64,000 nucleotides of DNA from Austropuccinia psidii (taxonomy: Eukaryota > Basidiomycota > Pucciniomycetes > Pucciniales > Sphaerophragmiaceae), in assembly GCA_023105745.1 (NCBI GenBank), contig JALGQZ010000018.1, forward strand, positions 11,173,338 through 11,237,337, given 5' to 3'. Positions within the stretch are counted from its first letter, which is position 1. The number at the start of each line of letters is the position of its first letter. The translations under genes were made by a program, and so were the position numbers. Below the pieces are notes generated by a model. That model did no database searches. It was not told the origin of the DNA and saw nothing but the letters and a program-made list of their open reading frames with translations. Of the stretch, positions 49,424 to 59,695 are shown one piece after another.

Positions 49424-50831
49424 TGTCAGGATGAGTCTATGATGAAGTGGTAATAAAGCTACTTACAGCTAAAACTATGACTGTGACATGTGGAAAATAG
49501 TTTAAAAATGATTTGTAGAGGTTTAAGATGGATTTAATTTAAAATAAAAGGGCTTTACTATAATGAATATAGTGGTGGTGAGCGCTGTTGAAAGCACTGG
49601 GTGCAGCTTTACCTGTTGGGTTACAATACTTTAATTTAAGAGTATACCTGATTATTAACCAAGAGTAAAACTGTTTTTGACAGTTTACTACGTAGGTTAT
49701 TCAAGATCAGGATGAGGAAAGCTATTCTGGTTGTGAAAAGCCTCCTTTTTATCCTGAAATGGGGTGGAAAGGGTGCTAGACCTTTCCATGTAGAGGAAGT
49801 GAAGATTTTTTCACTTTCTAGTACTGGCTTGTGGTTTGCAAACAGCCTGTATAACCTGTATTGGGCTCAGATGTGGTTTTGAAACCACATCTGGGCGGTT
49901 CTCACCAATACAGGGTGAAAATTTTCATCTGGGGACCTCACAGCCTAATTATGACGTGTATGACGCGTTGAATGCTGTACAGAAACTGTATGGGACCCCA
50001 GTATTGACTGAAATATGAGGTATTGAAGTAAAAACATGCTTCTTTGTCTATTTGACACCTCATATTCATGGTTATGGGATATTATCCCATGGTAAGGCTG
50101 GATATGACAGCAGGTGGGATTTTGACCTTAAAACAGCCATAAATTTGTCAATTCTTGAGATATCAACCTCAAAATTGGTTCGGTGTGTATCCCTGTATGT
50201 GCTCTACACAATGGTACCTCATTTGATATGGCAAAGCTATCCCATGTACAAGATTTTTGTACATTTGCGTGTTTTGGGCAAAAAGCTGTATTGAGCTTGT
50301 TTGCCCCATAACCTTTGTTGTAGTTGACCTATGGGGAAATGGATGGCACCATCAGATAGCCCCGATTGTGCTCTTTCCAAAAATACCCCACTTCAGGTAT
50401 CCCACACTAAAACTGTAGAAGTTAGATGAGAGGTGAATGTTTTGTTCACCCTTATTTGGCCTGAAATTGACCATAACTACAGTAATATTGGTGCTAGCTC
50501 AGTTTGGCTGGTACCATTGGATAGCCCTGGCTTAGAGATTCATTTTGAATACCCATTTGATGGGGTTAAGCCTCTCCTTCTAGATTTTAGATGAGAGGTG
50601 AAAATTACGGTTTATGCTCAGCAATAACTTTGAGCAGGAATAACTTTGTTATTTCTTGTCCTATGGTGATGGGACTTATATTTTCAGAAAGAGGTGAGTT
50701 TCCTCTTTCTATTGATACCTTTTGAGCTTATTTGGCTCAGCTCAATGTTTTGGTGGTATCTTGGCTATACCATTGGTTTATGGTATTTTGGCTGTCATGC
50801 TTGTGCTCTGGTTTTGAGTCACAGGCTGACA
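49424..50831 (-). repeat. 3' LTR of Ty3 element 2 (hairpin-rich)
   Basis: 1408 bp. Perfect inverted repeats occur in series, among them TGGAAAGG/CCTTTCCA (49765-49788), AAGTGAA/TTCACTT (49797-49816), a nested pair CCTGTATTGG/CCAATACAGG (49855-49914) around CAGATGTGGTTT/AAACCACATCTG (49868-49893), TGAAAATTTTCA (49916-49927), ATGGGATA/TATCCCAT (50074-50090), ATGTACAA/TTGTACAT (50244-50264), GGGCAAA..AAGCT/AGCTT..TTTGCCC (50276-50306), GGTGAA/TTCACC (50432-50450), AGAAAGAGG/CCTCTTTCT (50686-50710) and ATACCAT/ATGGTAT (50767-50786). Confidence 0.95.
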
Positions 50832-50844
50832 TACCCTCCCTCTA
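50832..50844 (-). other. Polypurine tract of Ty3 element 2
   Basis: On the minus strand TAGAGGGAGGGTA immediately before TGTCAG of the 3' LTR. Confidence 0.85.
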
Positions 50845-50855
50845 AAAAAGGCTCA

Positions 50856-52559
50856 TCATTGATGAGACTGCTCAGTCCTCCTAGAGGCTCTGAATCTCCT
50901 TAGATGAAGGTTCCCATCTGGTATGGCATCCTCTGCCAACCATTTGTCTTTATCTGCTGTCTGGTTCTTGAATCTGACTAGGTATTGTCTTTGATCCTTC
51001 CCATTCAGTCTGATCTTCCTGGCCCTGATGATCATACTCACAGGTCCAGGGGAGTCCTCCACTTCCACTATCTCTTGTGGTGTGGGGTTCTTTCTCCTTG
51101 AGGGGAATTTTTCCTCCTCTGTCTGGAAGTATGGTTTGACCAAGCTCACTGGAAAGACTGGATGTTTCCTTGAAAACTCCTCAGTGAGTTTGACTTCCAC
51201 TGCATTTCTTCCTATCAACTTAATGATAGTAAAAGGTCCTACAAATGAGTCTCTCATCTTTTTAGGTCCTTTGAGATTGTTGAAGTTCAGTGTAGACACT
51301 AGCACCTGGTCCCCTTCCTTGAAATCAGGTTCCATATGTGATTTGTCCCACCTCTGCTTATTGTATTCTTTTGCCTCAGCTATGCATTTGGCAGCTGTGT
51401 CACAGGCCCTCTTCCACATATCATGGAAGTCTTTGGCTGTGGGGTGGATAGTCAGGAGATTTTTCTTCAAGTGATCCACAGCCAACAGGGGGTTCCACCC
51501 TTTCTCCACCAGTGCAGGTGTTTTACCTGTGGTGGAGTGCTGGCTTGTATTATAAGCCAGTTGGACTGCTGGTAAGAGGGTAACCCCATCATGGGTGTAT
51601 CCCTCATGGTCCTTGTATACCATGCCATAGGCACAGAATCTTCTGAGGATGTACTCCATTGTTTGGATCATCCTCTCAGCTAGGCCATCTGTTTGTGGAT
51701 GGTAGGCTGTGGAAAAAGCAAGTTTGGTACCAAGCATGTCATATAAGTTATTCCAAAATTCAGATGTGAATTTTGGGTCCCTATCACTAATGATGATCTT
51801 AGGGACTCCACAGGTAGATATGATGTTATTCCAAAACAACAGAGCAGTATCCATGGCTGTGTCTTCCTTATGGCATGGTAGACACCTCATGATCTTGCTA
51901 AACCTATCAACTATGATCAAACAGGCATTATAGTTTTCTTTGCCCCCTGGGACAAGTCCTGTTACCCAGTCCATGTTGATGGTTTCCCATGGGTGTTTGG
52001 GTTCTTCTATGTGTTGAAGCAACACATACTTCTTCCCATGTTTCCTATTTGCCTTTTGGCATCTTTCACAAGTGTTGATGTATTCACTCAACTCTTGTTC
52101 CCACTTGGGCCACCAAGCTGTGCTTGCTACCCTCTCTTTGGTCCTGTCCTCACTCATGTGTCCCATATAGGGGCAGTAATGGCATTCTTGTAGGATCAAT
52201 GAGATGTGGTCTCTTTCTACCACTGTGAGTGCACTTGTGTGCTTTTCTCTGTGGTAGAGCAGGCCATCTATAAGAAAAAACTTATTGTCCTTATAGGCCC
52301 TCAACCAGGGTTCTTCCAGCTGGGTTTCCAGTTCTGGGCTCCTGTACTTTTGTTGAAGGAGTTGGAGTAGTATGCTAAACTGTTTGTGTTTGGCATAAGA
52401 CTTCTGTACTGCACTAAAAAATTCATTGTGCAAATCTGAGGAACTTATTCCCAGTATGGGAGTTTCTGTCCCTTCTGAGTCAGTGTTCCCACTGTCAAGG
52501 GTACCACTTTCTGGTGCCCATTCAGAAAGTCTGAAGTTCTTCCTCCTATCTATTTCCAT
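50856..52559 (-). CDS. pol: Integrase and chromodomain part of element 2 pol
   Basis: 567 codons as listed, open, but cut off from RT-RNase H by the upstream frameshift; the first Met (MEIDRRKNF) is internal to the polyprotein, so this is not a natural start. The zinc-binding HHCC region is [19 protein letters not shown] ... [11 protein letters not shown]. The DDE residues are in [20 protein letters not shown] and [12 protein letters not shown]. The [13 protein letters not shown] module follows, then [12 protein letters not shown]. The C-terminal chromodomain is [18 protein letters not shown] ... [10 protein letters not shown]. It would insert cDNA into chromatin. The end lies 12 bases from the polypurine tract, a compact arrangement. 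Confidence 0.95.
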   Translation of the reverse strand: MEIDRRKNFRLSEWAPESGTLDSGNTDSEGTETPILGISSSDLHNEFFSAVQKSYAKHKQFSILLQLLQQKYRSPELETQLEEPWLRAYKDNKFFLIDGLLYHREKHTSALTVVERDHISLILQECHYCPYMGHMSEDRTKERVASTAWWPKWEQELSEYINTCERCQKANRKHGKKYVLLQHIEEPKHPWETINMDWVTGLVPGGKENYNACLIIVDRFSKIMRCLPCHKEDTAMDTALLFWNNIISTCGVPKIIISDRDPKFTSEFWNNLYDMLGTKLAFSTAYHPQTDGLAERMIQTMEYILRRFCAYGMVYKDHEGYTHDGVTLLPAVQLAYNTSQHSTTGKTPALVEKGWNPLLAVDHLKKNLLTIHPTAKDFHDMWKRACDTAAKCIAEAKEYNKQRWDKSHMEPDFKEGDQVLVSTLNFNNLKGPKKMRDSFVGPFTIIKLIGRNAVEVKLTEEFSRKHPVFPVSLVKPYFQTEEEKFPSRRKNPTPQEIVEVEDSPGPVSMIIRARKIRLNGKDQRQYLVRFKNQTADKDKWLAEDAIPDGNLHLRRFRASRRTEQSHQ

Positions 52560-53086
52560 GAAATGGATAGGGATTTTTGCTGCAACTTCTGGGTCATAAG
52601 CTGGATTGCTTTTGACATTGTCCAGTGGCCATCTGCATTGGTATGGCTTTTACCTTCCTTGTATATGATGGTAATGTTCCCTCTATACTCCTGGATGGCT
52701 ATTTGCCATCTCAGCATATGTCTATTTGTAGTCTTCATGCTTAGTAAAGACTTCAAGGCTGTGCAGTCTGTGTAGACTTCAAAGACTTCACCCTCCAAAT
52801 AATAATGGAGTTTTTCTAGAGCCCAGACTAGACATAGACATTCAGTCTGGGTGGCCCCATACCTGGCTTCTGAATCTTTCAGTTGCCTAGAGATGTAAAA
52901 TATTACACCCTCTCTTGGTTCACCATCCACAATTTGTCTTTGGTAAAGGGCTGCTCCTAAGCCTTGGCTGCATGCTGCATCTATATATAACTTGAATGGT
53001 AGTTCAAAGTCAGGTAAGATGAGCACTGGTGCATTGGTGAGTTCATATTTGATTCTCTCATATGCATCCCTCCTTTCCTTGGTTAT
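52550..53086 (-). pseudogene. pol: RNase H of Ty3 element 2 (stop upstream, frameshift at end)
   Basis: Starts ITKERRDAYERIKYEL after the stop at 53087-53089. It contains KLYIDAACSQGLGAAL (Asp), TQTECLCLVWALEKLHYYLE (Glu), YTDCTALKSLL (Asp) and NADG, then runs into a wrong frame. In element 1 NADG is followed by LSRW; here the sequence passes from NADGG directly to the codons for [17 protein letters not shown] in another frame, as if 13 bases were lost between two GATGG words near 52629. The true frame then continues into MEIDRRKNF of the integrase part. Confidence 0.88.
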
Positions 53087-54697
53087 TTAAAAAACTAAAT
53101 CTTTTGAACATAACTTGTATAAACTACTAGTTATGTGTGCAAAAGTTTTGATATGGTTTCTATAGTAGCTAGAAAACCCAAGGAAAGATTGCATCTCTTT
53201 GATGTTCTTTGGTACTGGTTTTTGCAGTACTGCTGCTACTTTGTTCTGGTCAATTGCCAGACTAAGACCTGAGACTTTATGTCCTAGAGCTAGTAGCTCT
53301 TGTTGGCCAAAATTACACTTTTTGAGTGAAATTTTCAGATTAATGGGTATACATTTACTTAGAACTCTGTCTATGTATTGTACATGGTCTTCACATGTCT
53401 CTGAGTATATAATGATATCATCAATATATACTACCATCCAGCCTTCCATTATTTCTTCTTGAAATATGGTGTCCATCATCCTTTGGAAGTGGGCTGGTGC
53501 ATTCTTGATGCCAAATGGCATCCTGGTGTACTCATATATACCCATATGGCATATTATCCTGAGTAACTTCATGGAGTTTGGGTTAACTCCATTTTGGTGG
53601 AAGCCTTTCATACAATCCATTTTGGTTATATATCTGGCCTTGGCCAGTTTATCTAAGGCATGGGGTATCCTTGGTATAGGGTACCTGTCTGCTTTTGTGT
53701 AGTTATTCAGGGCTCTGAAGTCTCCACACAGTCCAGACTTGCCATCATGCCAGGTGATCAGGACAGGGGTGGTAATTTCCACTATTTCATTATGTCCAAT
53801 CTTCCTGATGACATCCATATCCAGGAGTTCATTGATATGTTTCTCAATTTCTTTCCTGGTTTCCAGGCTTGCTGGATAAGGAGGTCTCCTCAGCATGGGT
53901 GGATAAGGCCTTTCCACATCCAGATATAGTTCTATATCATGGCCTTTGATCTTGCCTAATGGTTCTTCACCAATGGAAAATGCTGGTCTGCTCTTTCTCA
54001 GCATCTTCAGTAAACTTAGTTTTTGTTTACTGGTGAGGGTAGTGCTAAACTGTCCCTCTCTGAATTCCTTCAGAAGTTCTTCTAGTGGATCTTGAGAAGA
54101 TATCTGGTATATTTCAAGTGAAAATTTCTTCTCCTTGTTAGTACCAATGGTGATATGCCTATTTTTACTGTTGTAAATGTCTATGCCATACATCCTCTGG
54201 TAATCTGTTCCCAGTAAAAACCCTTGGATGTGGGCATCATTAAGCACTACAAACTCTGGGTTGAGTCTGATATTACCCTTCCTGTGGGGTATAATTATCT
54301 CTTTGATAATTGTCCCAATGGAAGTCATCTTCCCTGATGCACTTTTAAAGTTCTTTGCCTTAGTGGGAAAGAGCTGTTTTTCCCAGTTTGGGAAGTGAAT
54401 ATCCAGATAGCTTCTGGCCACTATGGAGCAGTGTGCTCCACTGTCAATGATAAGTGGATTCTGAGCATTGTCAATACAAACAGTCATTTTTGTAGCTGTC
54501 CCATGTATATATGCCATTCCTTTGGTTGGTGTAACCAGGAATGTTTGTGCATCCTGTGTGTGTTTGCACAAGTTCTTGTTAGCAGTGTCCTGTGGCATGC
54601 CTGCTTCCAACTGTATGTCCTGGATTTCCAGTGGGGTTTCTTCTTGGTATTCCACTAGAAATTCCTCTCTTGGGTCTTGATCATCCTCAGATGGCAT
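53087..54697 (-). CDS. pol: Protease and reverse transcriptase of Ty3 element 2
   Basis: Starts at ATG 54697, eleven bases before the end of gag, in the +1 frame relative to gag. The protease motif [19 protein letters not shown] is near residue 84-102, with [15 protein letters not shown] downstream. [35 protein letters not shown] with [38 protein letters not shown] and catalytic [11 protein letters not shown], then [13 protein letters not shown]. The frame ends with CSKDLVF and a TAA where element 1 has Glu ([11 protein letters not shown]), so the stop is a one-base GAA to TAA lesion. Enzymatically the PR and RT parts look complete. Confidence 0.94.
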   Translation of the reverse strand: MPSEDDQDPREEFLVEYQEETPLEIQDIQLEAGMPQDTANKNLCKHTQDAQTFLVTPTKGMAYIHGTATKMTVCIDNAQNPLIIDSGAHCSIVARSYLDIHFPNWEKQLFPTKAKNFKSASGKMTSIGTIIKEIIIPHRKGNIRLNPEFVVLNDAHIQGFLLGTDYQRMYGIDIYNSKNRHITIGTNKEKKFSLEIYQISSQDPLEELLKEFREGQFSTTLTSKQKLSLLKMLRKSRPAFSIGEEPLGKIKGHDIELYLDVERPYPPMLRRPPYPASLETRKEIEKHINELLDMDVIRKIGHNEIVEITTPVLITWHDGKSGLCGDFRALNNYTKADRYPIPRIPHALDKLAKARYITKMDCMKGFHQNGVNPNSMKLLRIICHMGIYEYTRMPFGIKNAPAHFQRMMDTIFQEEIMEGWMVVYIDDIIIYSETCEDHVQYIDRVLSKCIPINLKISLKKCNFGQQELLALGHKVSGLSLAIDQNKVAAVLQKPVPKNIKEMQSFLGFSSYYRNHIKTFAHITSSLYKLCSKDLVF

Positions 54698-56687
54698 CAC
54701 CCATAGAGTCTGAATCAGAATCCTCTGTTGGAGGTTCTTCCTCAGGGACTTTCTCTATGGCATAGACTTTTTTCTTTGCCTTTGGACAGTTGTTGGCATA
54801 GTGGTCTGTTGAACCACAATTTTGACAAGAATTTCTCTTCTTTGCCACTTCTGCCACTTTTTCTTTGGGTTTGTCTTTAAACTCGACCCTGAAAGGTTGT
54901 TTCTCTTTGAAACCACTGCTCTTATATGGGGTGAATTTCCCTATATTTGTCCTCTTCCTTATGTCTTGGAAGGTGTTGGCAATGTCATCTAAAGTGCAAT
55001 TTTGGTTGCATCTGCATTTTACTGCATGTTCTAGTTCTCCTGGCAGTTGTGTCAGAAGTTTGTGATTCCTCATTTGGATGTTCATCTGAGGATCAATGGC
55101 TTTAAGTCTTTTAGACTGTCTAAGACACCACTCATATGGATCTTTGTCCACAGAGTATTTGTCATTCTCAAATGACATGGTCTTTTGCCATATACAAGTT
55201 CCATTACTGTACTTTTGGATGATTTGACTCTTCCACCATGGCCAGTTGCTTCTGCCATGGATTTCTTTCATTTCTGTGTACCATATACTTGCATGACCTT
55301 TAAATGCAGTATTCAATCTAGCAGTAATCCAGTAGTCTGGTATGCTTGGTACATCAATGAAGAGTCCATCAATATAATCTATGAGTTCCATATGATCATA
55401 TTCTCCTGATCCAGAGAATTTGGGCCAGTTTGAGGCCTTGGGAAGCTGTTTCAAGGCTTCCTTCTCTGAATAAGACATGCCATCTCCATCCTGGTATTGT
55501 GATGGAGATCTTTCTTTATTCAACAACATGGCATCTGGTTTGATGTCATCTGGTTGATATGGATTCTCCATAGCTTGGCCTTGTGGTTGGGGCTTCAAGC
55601 TATGATAGGCATTAAACAATTTGTTAACGGCTTGATCAAGACACTCCCTGTCCCTTGTGCTGTGGTGTTGTTCTTCAAAGACTATATTCAGTCTTTTGTT
55701 GGTTTCTTCAGAGGCTTTGCTCAGTTGAGCATATCCTTCTTGAAGATTCTTAACTATTTGTTCCAAGGAGGCTTGAGTTTGTCTCATCCTCTCTTGGCTA
55801 GCTTTAATTTCTGCAAACTGCTTTGCAGATTGTTCAGCATATTGGGACATTTGTAACCACAGTGTATCACTGTTGATGTTACTCTCAGATGTGACAATGT
55901 CATTTTCAGTCTGAGTGGGGGTAATGTTTCTATTACTAGGACTACTGATTCTAGAGTGGTTTACAACTACTTCTGGTTCTTGTGTACTTCTTTTACCAAA
56001 TCTAACAGCTTCTGTATCATGGGGTCTGACTCTTTCCTCCTCTGGTTGAAGGAGGCTTTGTTCTTGCCCTTGTTTCCTTGTCTTCTCCTGGAAACTTCCT
56101 GGAATTGTGAAGAATGGTGACTCTTGGCCACTGATCTGCTGGTTTCTGAATGGTGTGAAGCCACTGGAGAGCTGATTTGGCCTGCTCCTTGTGAACCTGA
56201 AGGAATCTGAGTAGGCCCTGTCTGGGTTAATTGTTCTTCTATTGCTTGGATAGTGGCTTGATTCTCCCTTATCCTCTGTGCCCTTGCCTCCAGGAGTCTG
56301 TGCTGCCTGGTAGGATTCCAACCTTTGGTGATTACCATAAGGTCTTTGAAGTCTATCTCTTTGAGACAGATCTTCTGGCAACTTGATCCAAGTTCTGCCC
56401 AGTGAGCTGCTAGGTTGAACCTCTTGTTGTCCATGCTCCATTGAAATAAGTCTTTGAGGAGTTGGTGGATCTGAAGAACTTGATCCATATCCTTCCAGTC
56501 CTCTGGTTTGAGGTGTCTGTTGAATTGGAATGTGAATGGCAAGGTTGATATTATCTCCCTCATTGTTTTGCCATCCACCACTGTGTCCAAGGTGTCCTCT
56601 TCCTGGTCTTCTGGTTCTGGACAATCCTTCTCTGTCCTCTGGCTGGTTCCTTTGGAAGCCAAGATCTCTGGGGTATGCAGGGGACAT
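54687..56687 (-). CDS. gag: gag of Ty3 element 2
   Basis: 666 codons. The N-terminal 240 residues are Ser/Pro/Gln/Arg-rich and disordered-looking. A coiled-coil segment rich in Glu/Gln/Lys covers about 280-350 ([19 protein letters not shown]). The gag core covers about 410-590 ([52 protein letters not shown]). The CCHC zinc knuckle is [14 protein letters not shown] near 627-640. An acidic tail ends SDSMGDAI. The ATG at 56687 is the first in frame but the real start may lie in an upstream frame. The terminal codons overlap the pol ATG (ATGCCATCTGA), suggesting frameshifting or reinitiation. It forms the particle and packages RNA. Confidence 0.93.
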   Translation of the reverse strand: MSPAYPRDLGFQRNQPEDREGLSRTRRPGRGHLGHSGGWQNNEGDNINLAIHIPIQQTPQTRGLEGYGSSSSDPPTPQRLISMEHGQQEVQPSSSLGRTWIKLPEDLSQRDRLQRPYGNHQRLESYQAAQTPGGKGTEDKGESSHYPSNRRTINPDRAYSDSFRFTRSRPNQLSSGFTPFRNQQISGQESPFFTIPGSFQEKTRKQGQEQSLLQPEEERVRPHDTEAVRFGKRSTQEPEVVVNHSRISSPSNRNITPTQTENDIVTSESNINSDTLWLQMSQYAEQSAKQFAEIKASQERMRQTQASLEQIVKNLQEGYAQLSKASEETNKRLNIVFEEQHHSTRDRECLDQAVNKLFNAYHSLKPQPQGQAMENPYQPDDIKPDAMLLNKERSPSQYQDGDGMSYSEKEALKQLPKASNWPKFSGSGEYDHMELIDYIDGLFIDVPSIPDYWITARLNTAFKGHASIWYTEMKEIHGRSNWPWWKSQIIQKYSNGTCIWQKTMSFENDKYSVDKDPYEWCLRQSKRLKAIDPQMNIQMRNHKLLTQLPGELEHAVKCRCNQNCTLDDIANTFQDIRKRTNIGKFTPYKSSGFKEKQPFRVEFKDKPKEKVAEVAKKRNSCQNCGSTDHYANNCPKAKKKVYAIEKVPEEEPPTEDSDSDSMGDAI

Positions 56688-56701
56688 ATCAGTGTTTGCA
56701 A
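55967..56701 (-). CDS. Overlapping alternate-frame ORF inside gag, element 2
   Basis: 244 codons fully open in a different frame from gag over 721 shared bases. Composition is protein-like: [20 protein letters not shown] and [38 protein letters not shown], then [16 protein letters not shown] and a Ser/His/Lys-rich tail ending [14 protein letters not shown]. The first half looks like a folded helical domain, whereas gag in the same DNA looks disordered, so this frame may be the older and more constrained one. Element 1 shows the same two-frame overlap at the same place. I know no named domain for it, although similar rust ORFs seem familiar. Confidence 0.65.
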   Translation of the reverse strand: MQTLICPLHTPEILASKGTSQRTEKDCPEPEDQEEDTLDTVVDGKTMREIISTLPFTFQFNRHLKPEDWKDMDQVLQIHQLLKDLFQWSMDNKRFNLAAHWAELGSSCQKICLKEIDFKDLMVITKGWNPTRQHRLLEARAQRIRENQATIQAIEEQLTQTGPTQIPSGSQGAGQISSPVASHHSETSRSVAKSHHSSQFQEVSRRRQGNKGKNKASFNQRRKESDPMIQKLLDLVKEVHKNQK

Positions 56702-57036
56702 GCAGTCATAAACTTTATGTTCTTAGGGTATTTACCTTTGACTGTGCCTTGTAAAAATTTATTGTCTGCTGACTTGGGCAGTTTGCCTTTGGAAGTTACA
56801 ACTGGGTTAATAATTGTAATCTTTCCTGTACAAGTGGTTAAGGTTGGTTTACCTTGTATTGAAGCAGAGTTTCGTGGTTTTCTACTCCTCTGAGTGGCTA
56901 TGGGTTTCCACTTTTTGGCTGTAATGAGACCTTCACTGTGCCTCTTTCCTTTGCCCTTGCTGCCCTCTGGTTCTGAGGGTGTCACTGGTGTGTTGGCCTG
57001 TGACTGGGTCTCAAGTGGGATGTAATTTTCTTCCAC
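56689..57036 (-). CDS. Small basic leader ORF of Ty3 element 2
   Basis: 115 codons, starting MEENYIPLETQSQANTP, Lys/Ser/Thr-rich, ending TACKH and overlapping the next ORF by 13 bases in a third frame. It has no domain I know. It may be the true N-terminus of the first protein if joined by a frameshift, or a separate peptide. Confidence 0.45.
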   Translation of the reverse strand: MEENYIPLETQSQANTPVTPSEPEGSKGKGKRHSEGLITAKKWKPIATQRSRKPRNSASIQGKPTLTTCTGKITIINPVVTSKGKLPKSADNKFLQGTVKGKYPKNIKFMTACKH

Positions 57037-57599
57037 TGAATCAAGGCAGGAAAAAGAGGACTTATGTCAGTTAAGAATTCTCAAGAATGCTGGTGTTGCA
57101 CATCTGGGATTGGCCTCTGGGCTTGTATGTTACTACAATATGCCCTGTATAATGACAGTGTAATTGAATCAACAATTCCACGTCAGAATTACAGCTTTTG
57201 GTACCCTGTCACACTGTTTGTGTGCCAGTATCCCACAGATACACTTGTGGTTTTCAAGTGTAATCTGAATAAGTGGTTCTGTATAAGTGTAATTGAGTTA
57301 ACAATACACTTAACCACGCCTCAACTGATGGTTTTTCAGTCAGAGGTGTCCTTATTCAATCAAGAATACAGGACTTATTGATGGCTTTGAGTGTTTTATA
57401 TGTAAACACGCCAAAAATAAAGGTTCAAGTGGGTATTAACCACGTGGTAAATACTCTTATAATATGAGTGATAAAGTAAAATATATATAAAAATATATAT
57501 TTCAAAAGAAAATACGCCTAAAAAATGTAAAACAATTGTCAGAAAATAGAAAATAAGAGAAAAAACTTACTTATAAGGTCCAAAAAAGTTTAAAACACG
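57037..57599 (-). other. Untranslated leader of Ty3 element 2
   Basis: Between primer-binding site and the first ORF; GC-richer than the surroundings. The only longer frame here, 57064-57381, is on the opposite strand and is not supported. Confidence 0.5.
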
Positions 57600-57611
57600 G
57601 CCAGGCCCCCA
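57600..57611 (-). other. Primer-binding site of Ty3 element 2
   Basis: Minus strand TGGGGGCCTGGC, three bases inside the 5' LTR end. Identical to element 1 although the LTRs of the two elements are unrelated by eye. Confidence 0.85.
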
Positions 57612-57614
57612 AAA

Positions 57615-59052
57615 TGTCAGGATGAGTCTATGATGAAGTGGTAATAAAGCTATTTACAACTAAAACTATGACTGTGACACGTGGAAAATAGTTTAAAATG
57701 ATTTGTAAAGGTTTAAGATGGATTTAATTTAAAATAAAAGGGCTTTACTATAATGAATATAGTGGTGGCGAGTGCTGTTGAAAGCCCTGGGTGCAGCTTT
57801 ACCTGTTGGGTTACAATAATAAAGACAACAATACTTTAATTTAAGAGTATACCTGATCATTAACCAAGAATAAAACTGTTTTTGACAGTTGACTACGTAG
57901 GTTATTCAAGAGCAGGATGAGGAAAGCTATTCTGGCTGTGAAAAGCCTCCTTTTTATCCTGAAATGGGGTGGAAAGGGTGCTAGACCTTTCCACGTAGAG
58001 GAAGTGAAGATTTTTTCACTTTCTAGTACTGGCTTGTGGTTTGCAAACAGCCTGTATAACCTGTATTGGGCTCAGATATGGTTTTTAAACCACATCTGGG
58101 CGGTTTTCACCAATACAGGGTGAAAATTTTCATCTGGGGACCTCACAGCATGATTCTGACATGTATGACGCGTAGAATGCTGTACAGAAACTGTATGGGA
58201 CCCCAGTATTGACTGACATATGAGGTATTGAAGTAAAAACATCCTTATTCATCTATTTGACACCTCATATTCATGGTCATGGGATATTATCCCATGGTAA
58301 GGCTGTATATGACAGCAGGTGGGATTTTGACCTTAAAACAGCCATAAATTTGTCAATTCTTGAGATATCAACCTCTAAATTGGTTCAGTGTGTAACCCTG
58401 TATGTGCTCTACACAATGGGACCTCATTTGATATGGGTATCATTAAATATGGCAAAGCTATCCCATGTACAAGATTTTTGTACATTTGCGTGTTTTGGGC
58501 AAAAAGCTGTATTGAGCTTGTTTGCCCCATAACCTTTGTTCTAGTTGAGCTATGGGGAAGTGTATGGCACCATCAGATAGCCCTGATTGTGCGCTTTCCA
58601 AAAATACCCCACTTCAGGTATCCCACACTAAAACTGTAGAAGTTAGATGAGAGGTGAATGTTTTGTTCACCCTTATTTGGCCTGAAATTGACCATAACTA
58701 CAGTAATATTGGTGCTAGCTCAGTTTGGCTGGTACCATTGGATAGCCCTGGCTTAGAGATTCATTTTGAATACCCATTTGATGGGGTTAAGCCTCTCCTT
58801 CTAGATTTTAGATGAGAGGTGAAAATTACGGTTTATGCTCAGCAATAACTTTGAGCAGGAATAACTTTGTTATTTCTTGTCCTATGGTGATGGGACTTAT
58901 ATTTTAAGAAAGAGGTGAGTTTCCTCTTTCTTTTGATACCTTTTGAGCTTATTTGGCTCAGCTCCATGCTTTGGTGGTATCTTGGCTATACCATTGGTTT
59001 ATGGTATTTTGGCTGTCATGCTTGTGCTCTGGTTTTGAGTCACAGGCTGACA
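57615..59052 (-). repeat. 5' LTR of Ty3 element 2 (hairpin-rich)
   Basis: 1438 bp. It keeps nearly all inverted repeats of the 3' copy, for example TGGAAAGG/CCTTTCCA, the outer CCTGTATTGG/CCAATACAGG pair, ATGGGATA/TATCCCAT (58279-58295) and AGAAAGAGG/CCTCTTTCT. The inner GATGTGG stem has changed to GATATGG on one arm, leaving one mismatch. Confidence 0.95.
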
Positions 59053-59466
59053 GATGAAGGAATTCCATTTAGCTATCAAAAATTTAATTTAGCCTTATAA
59101 GACTATAATTAAGAAGAAAATATGGAAAATAATGATTATTATTTGCTCAATAAGTAACTACATGAAAAAGAAGTCAATTGGGAAGAATTGAGTTTTGGCA
59201 GAAACTTTGAAGATGGGGGAAGAAATATTACTAGAGCTTCAATCCCAACCCTGAAGAAAGATTTATATGAAGAAATCAAAAAAAATAATACAATCAATTA
59301 TCAACAGAAAGGAAATGATAAGAATACTTCAGATGAAGAAATATTAAGGAAAATATCAGAATTCTTAAAAGGAACCATTCCTCAAAAACAAGAAAAAATA
59401 CCTCAACTACCTCAAGCTACAGAATTTCCAATATGCAAAAATAAAAAGAAGTTTAACAAGAGGTAA
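59053..59466 (+). pseudogene. Unrecognised second ORF of the outer element, part 2
   Basis: Resumes after element 2. With one GATGA copy removed the frame passes from GNND into EGIPFSYQKFNLAL and, after two stops, to VNWEELSFGRNFEDGG and then EDGGRNITRASIPTLKKDLY. The final open part 59188-59466 ends KIPQLPQATEFPICKNKKK. It is charged and helical in character, of unknown function. Confidence 0.6.
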
Positions 59467-59695
59467 TTTAAGCAGAAAAAAACTAAATAGGACTTCAAAA
59501 TTAATAAAAAATATCAAAGTGGATATACAGTTCACTTTGAAAATGAACCATAAAAGGAACAAAATCATATCATTCGATAAAGGAAGATTTAAGAAATAAA
59601 TACTTTATTTAATAAATGAATTTTTCTTTACTGATAAAAAATAAGCTTGAATAATACACAGAAACATGAAAGAGGAGATTTAAGTGTTAATGGAA

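Larger units (their letters stand above)
49424..59052 (-). mobile_element. Ty3/gypsy element 2 (family B LTRs), young, nested in the outer element
   Basis: A 9629-bp element on the minus strand, flanked by the perfect target duplication GATGA (49419-49423 and 59053-59057). The LTRs are 1408 and 1438 bp, both TGTCAG...CTGACA; the 30-bp difference is explained by a 15-bp and a 16-bp indel and one single-base indel. In the first 108 columns I count four substitutions, all transitions. It holds an intact gag, PR-RT in one open frame, RNase H and integrase-chromodomain. One stop (53087) and one frameshift (about 52629) in pol probably make it inactive alone. Confidence 0.95.

Noticed and set aside
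51028..51474. Long plus-strand ORFs opposite pol of element 2
   Set aside because: Mirror frames of a conserved coding region on the other strand.
57064..57381. 105-codon plus-strand ORF within the leader of element 2
   Set aside because: Antisense to the element, no motif, and the region reads better as untranslated leader.
49424..59052. Integrated virus rather than retrotransposon
   Set aside because: Gag-PR-RT-RNaseH-IN-chromodomain order, 5-bp duplication and no envelope-like ORF all fit a Ty3/gypsy retrotransposon.
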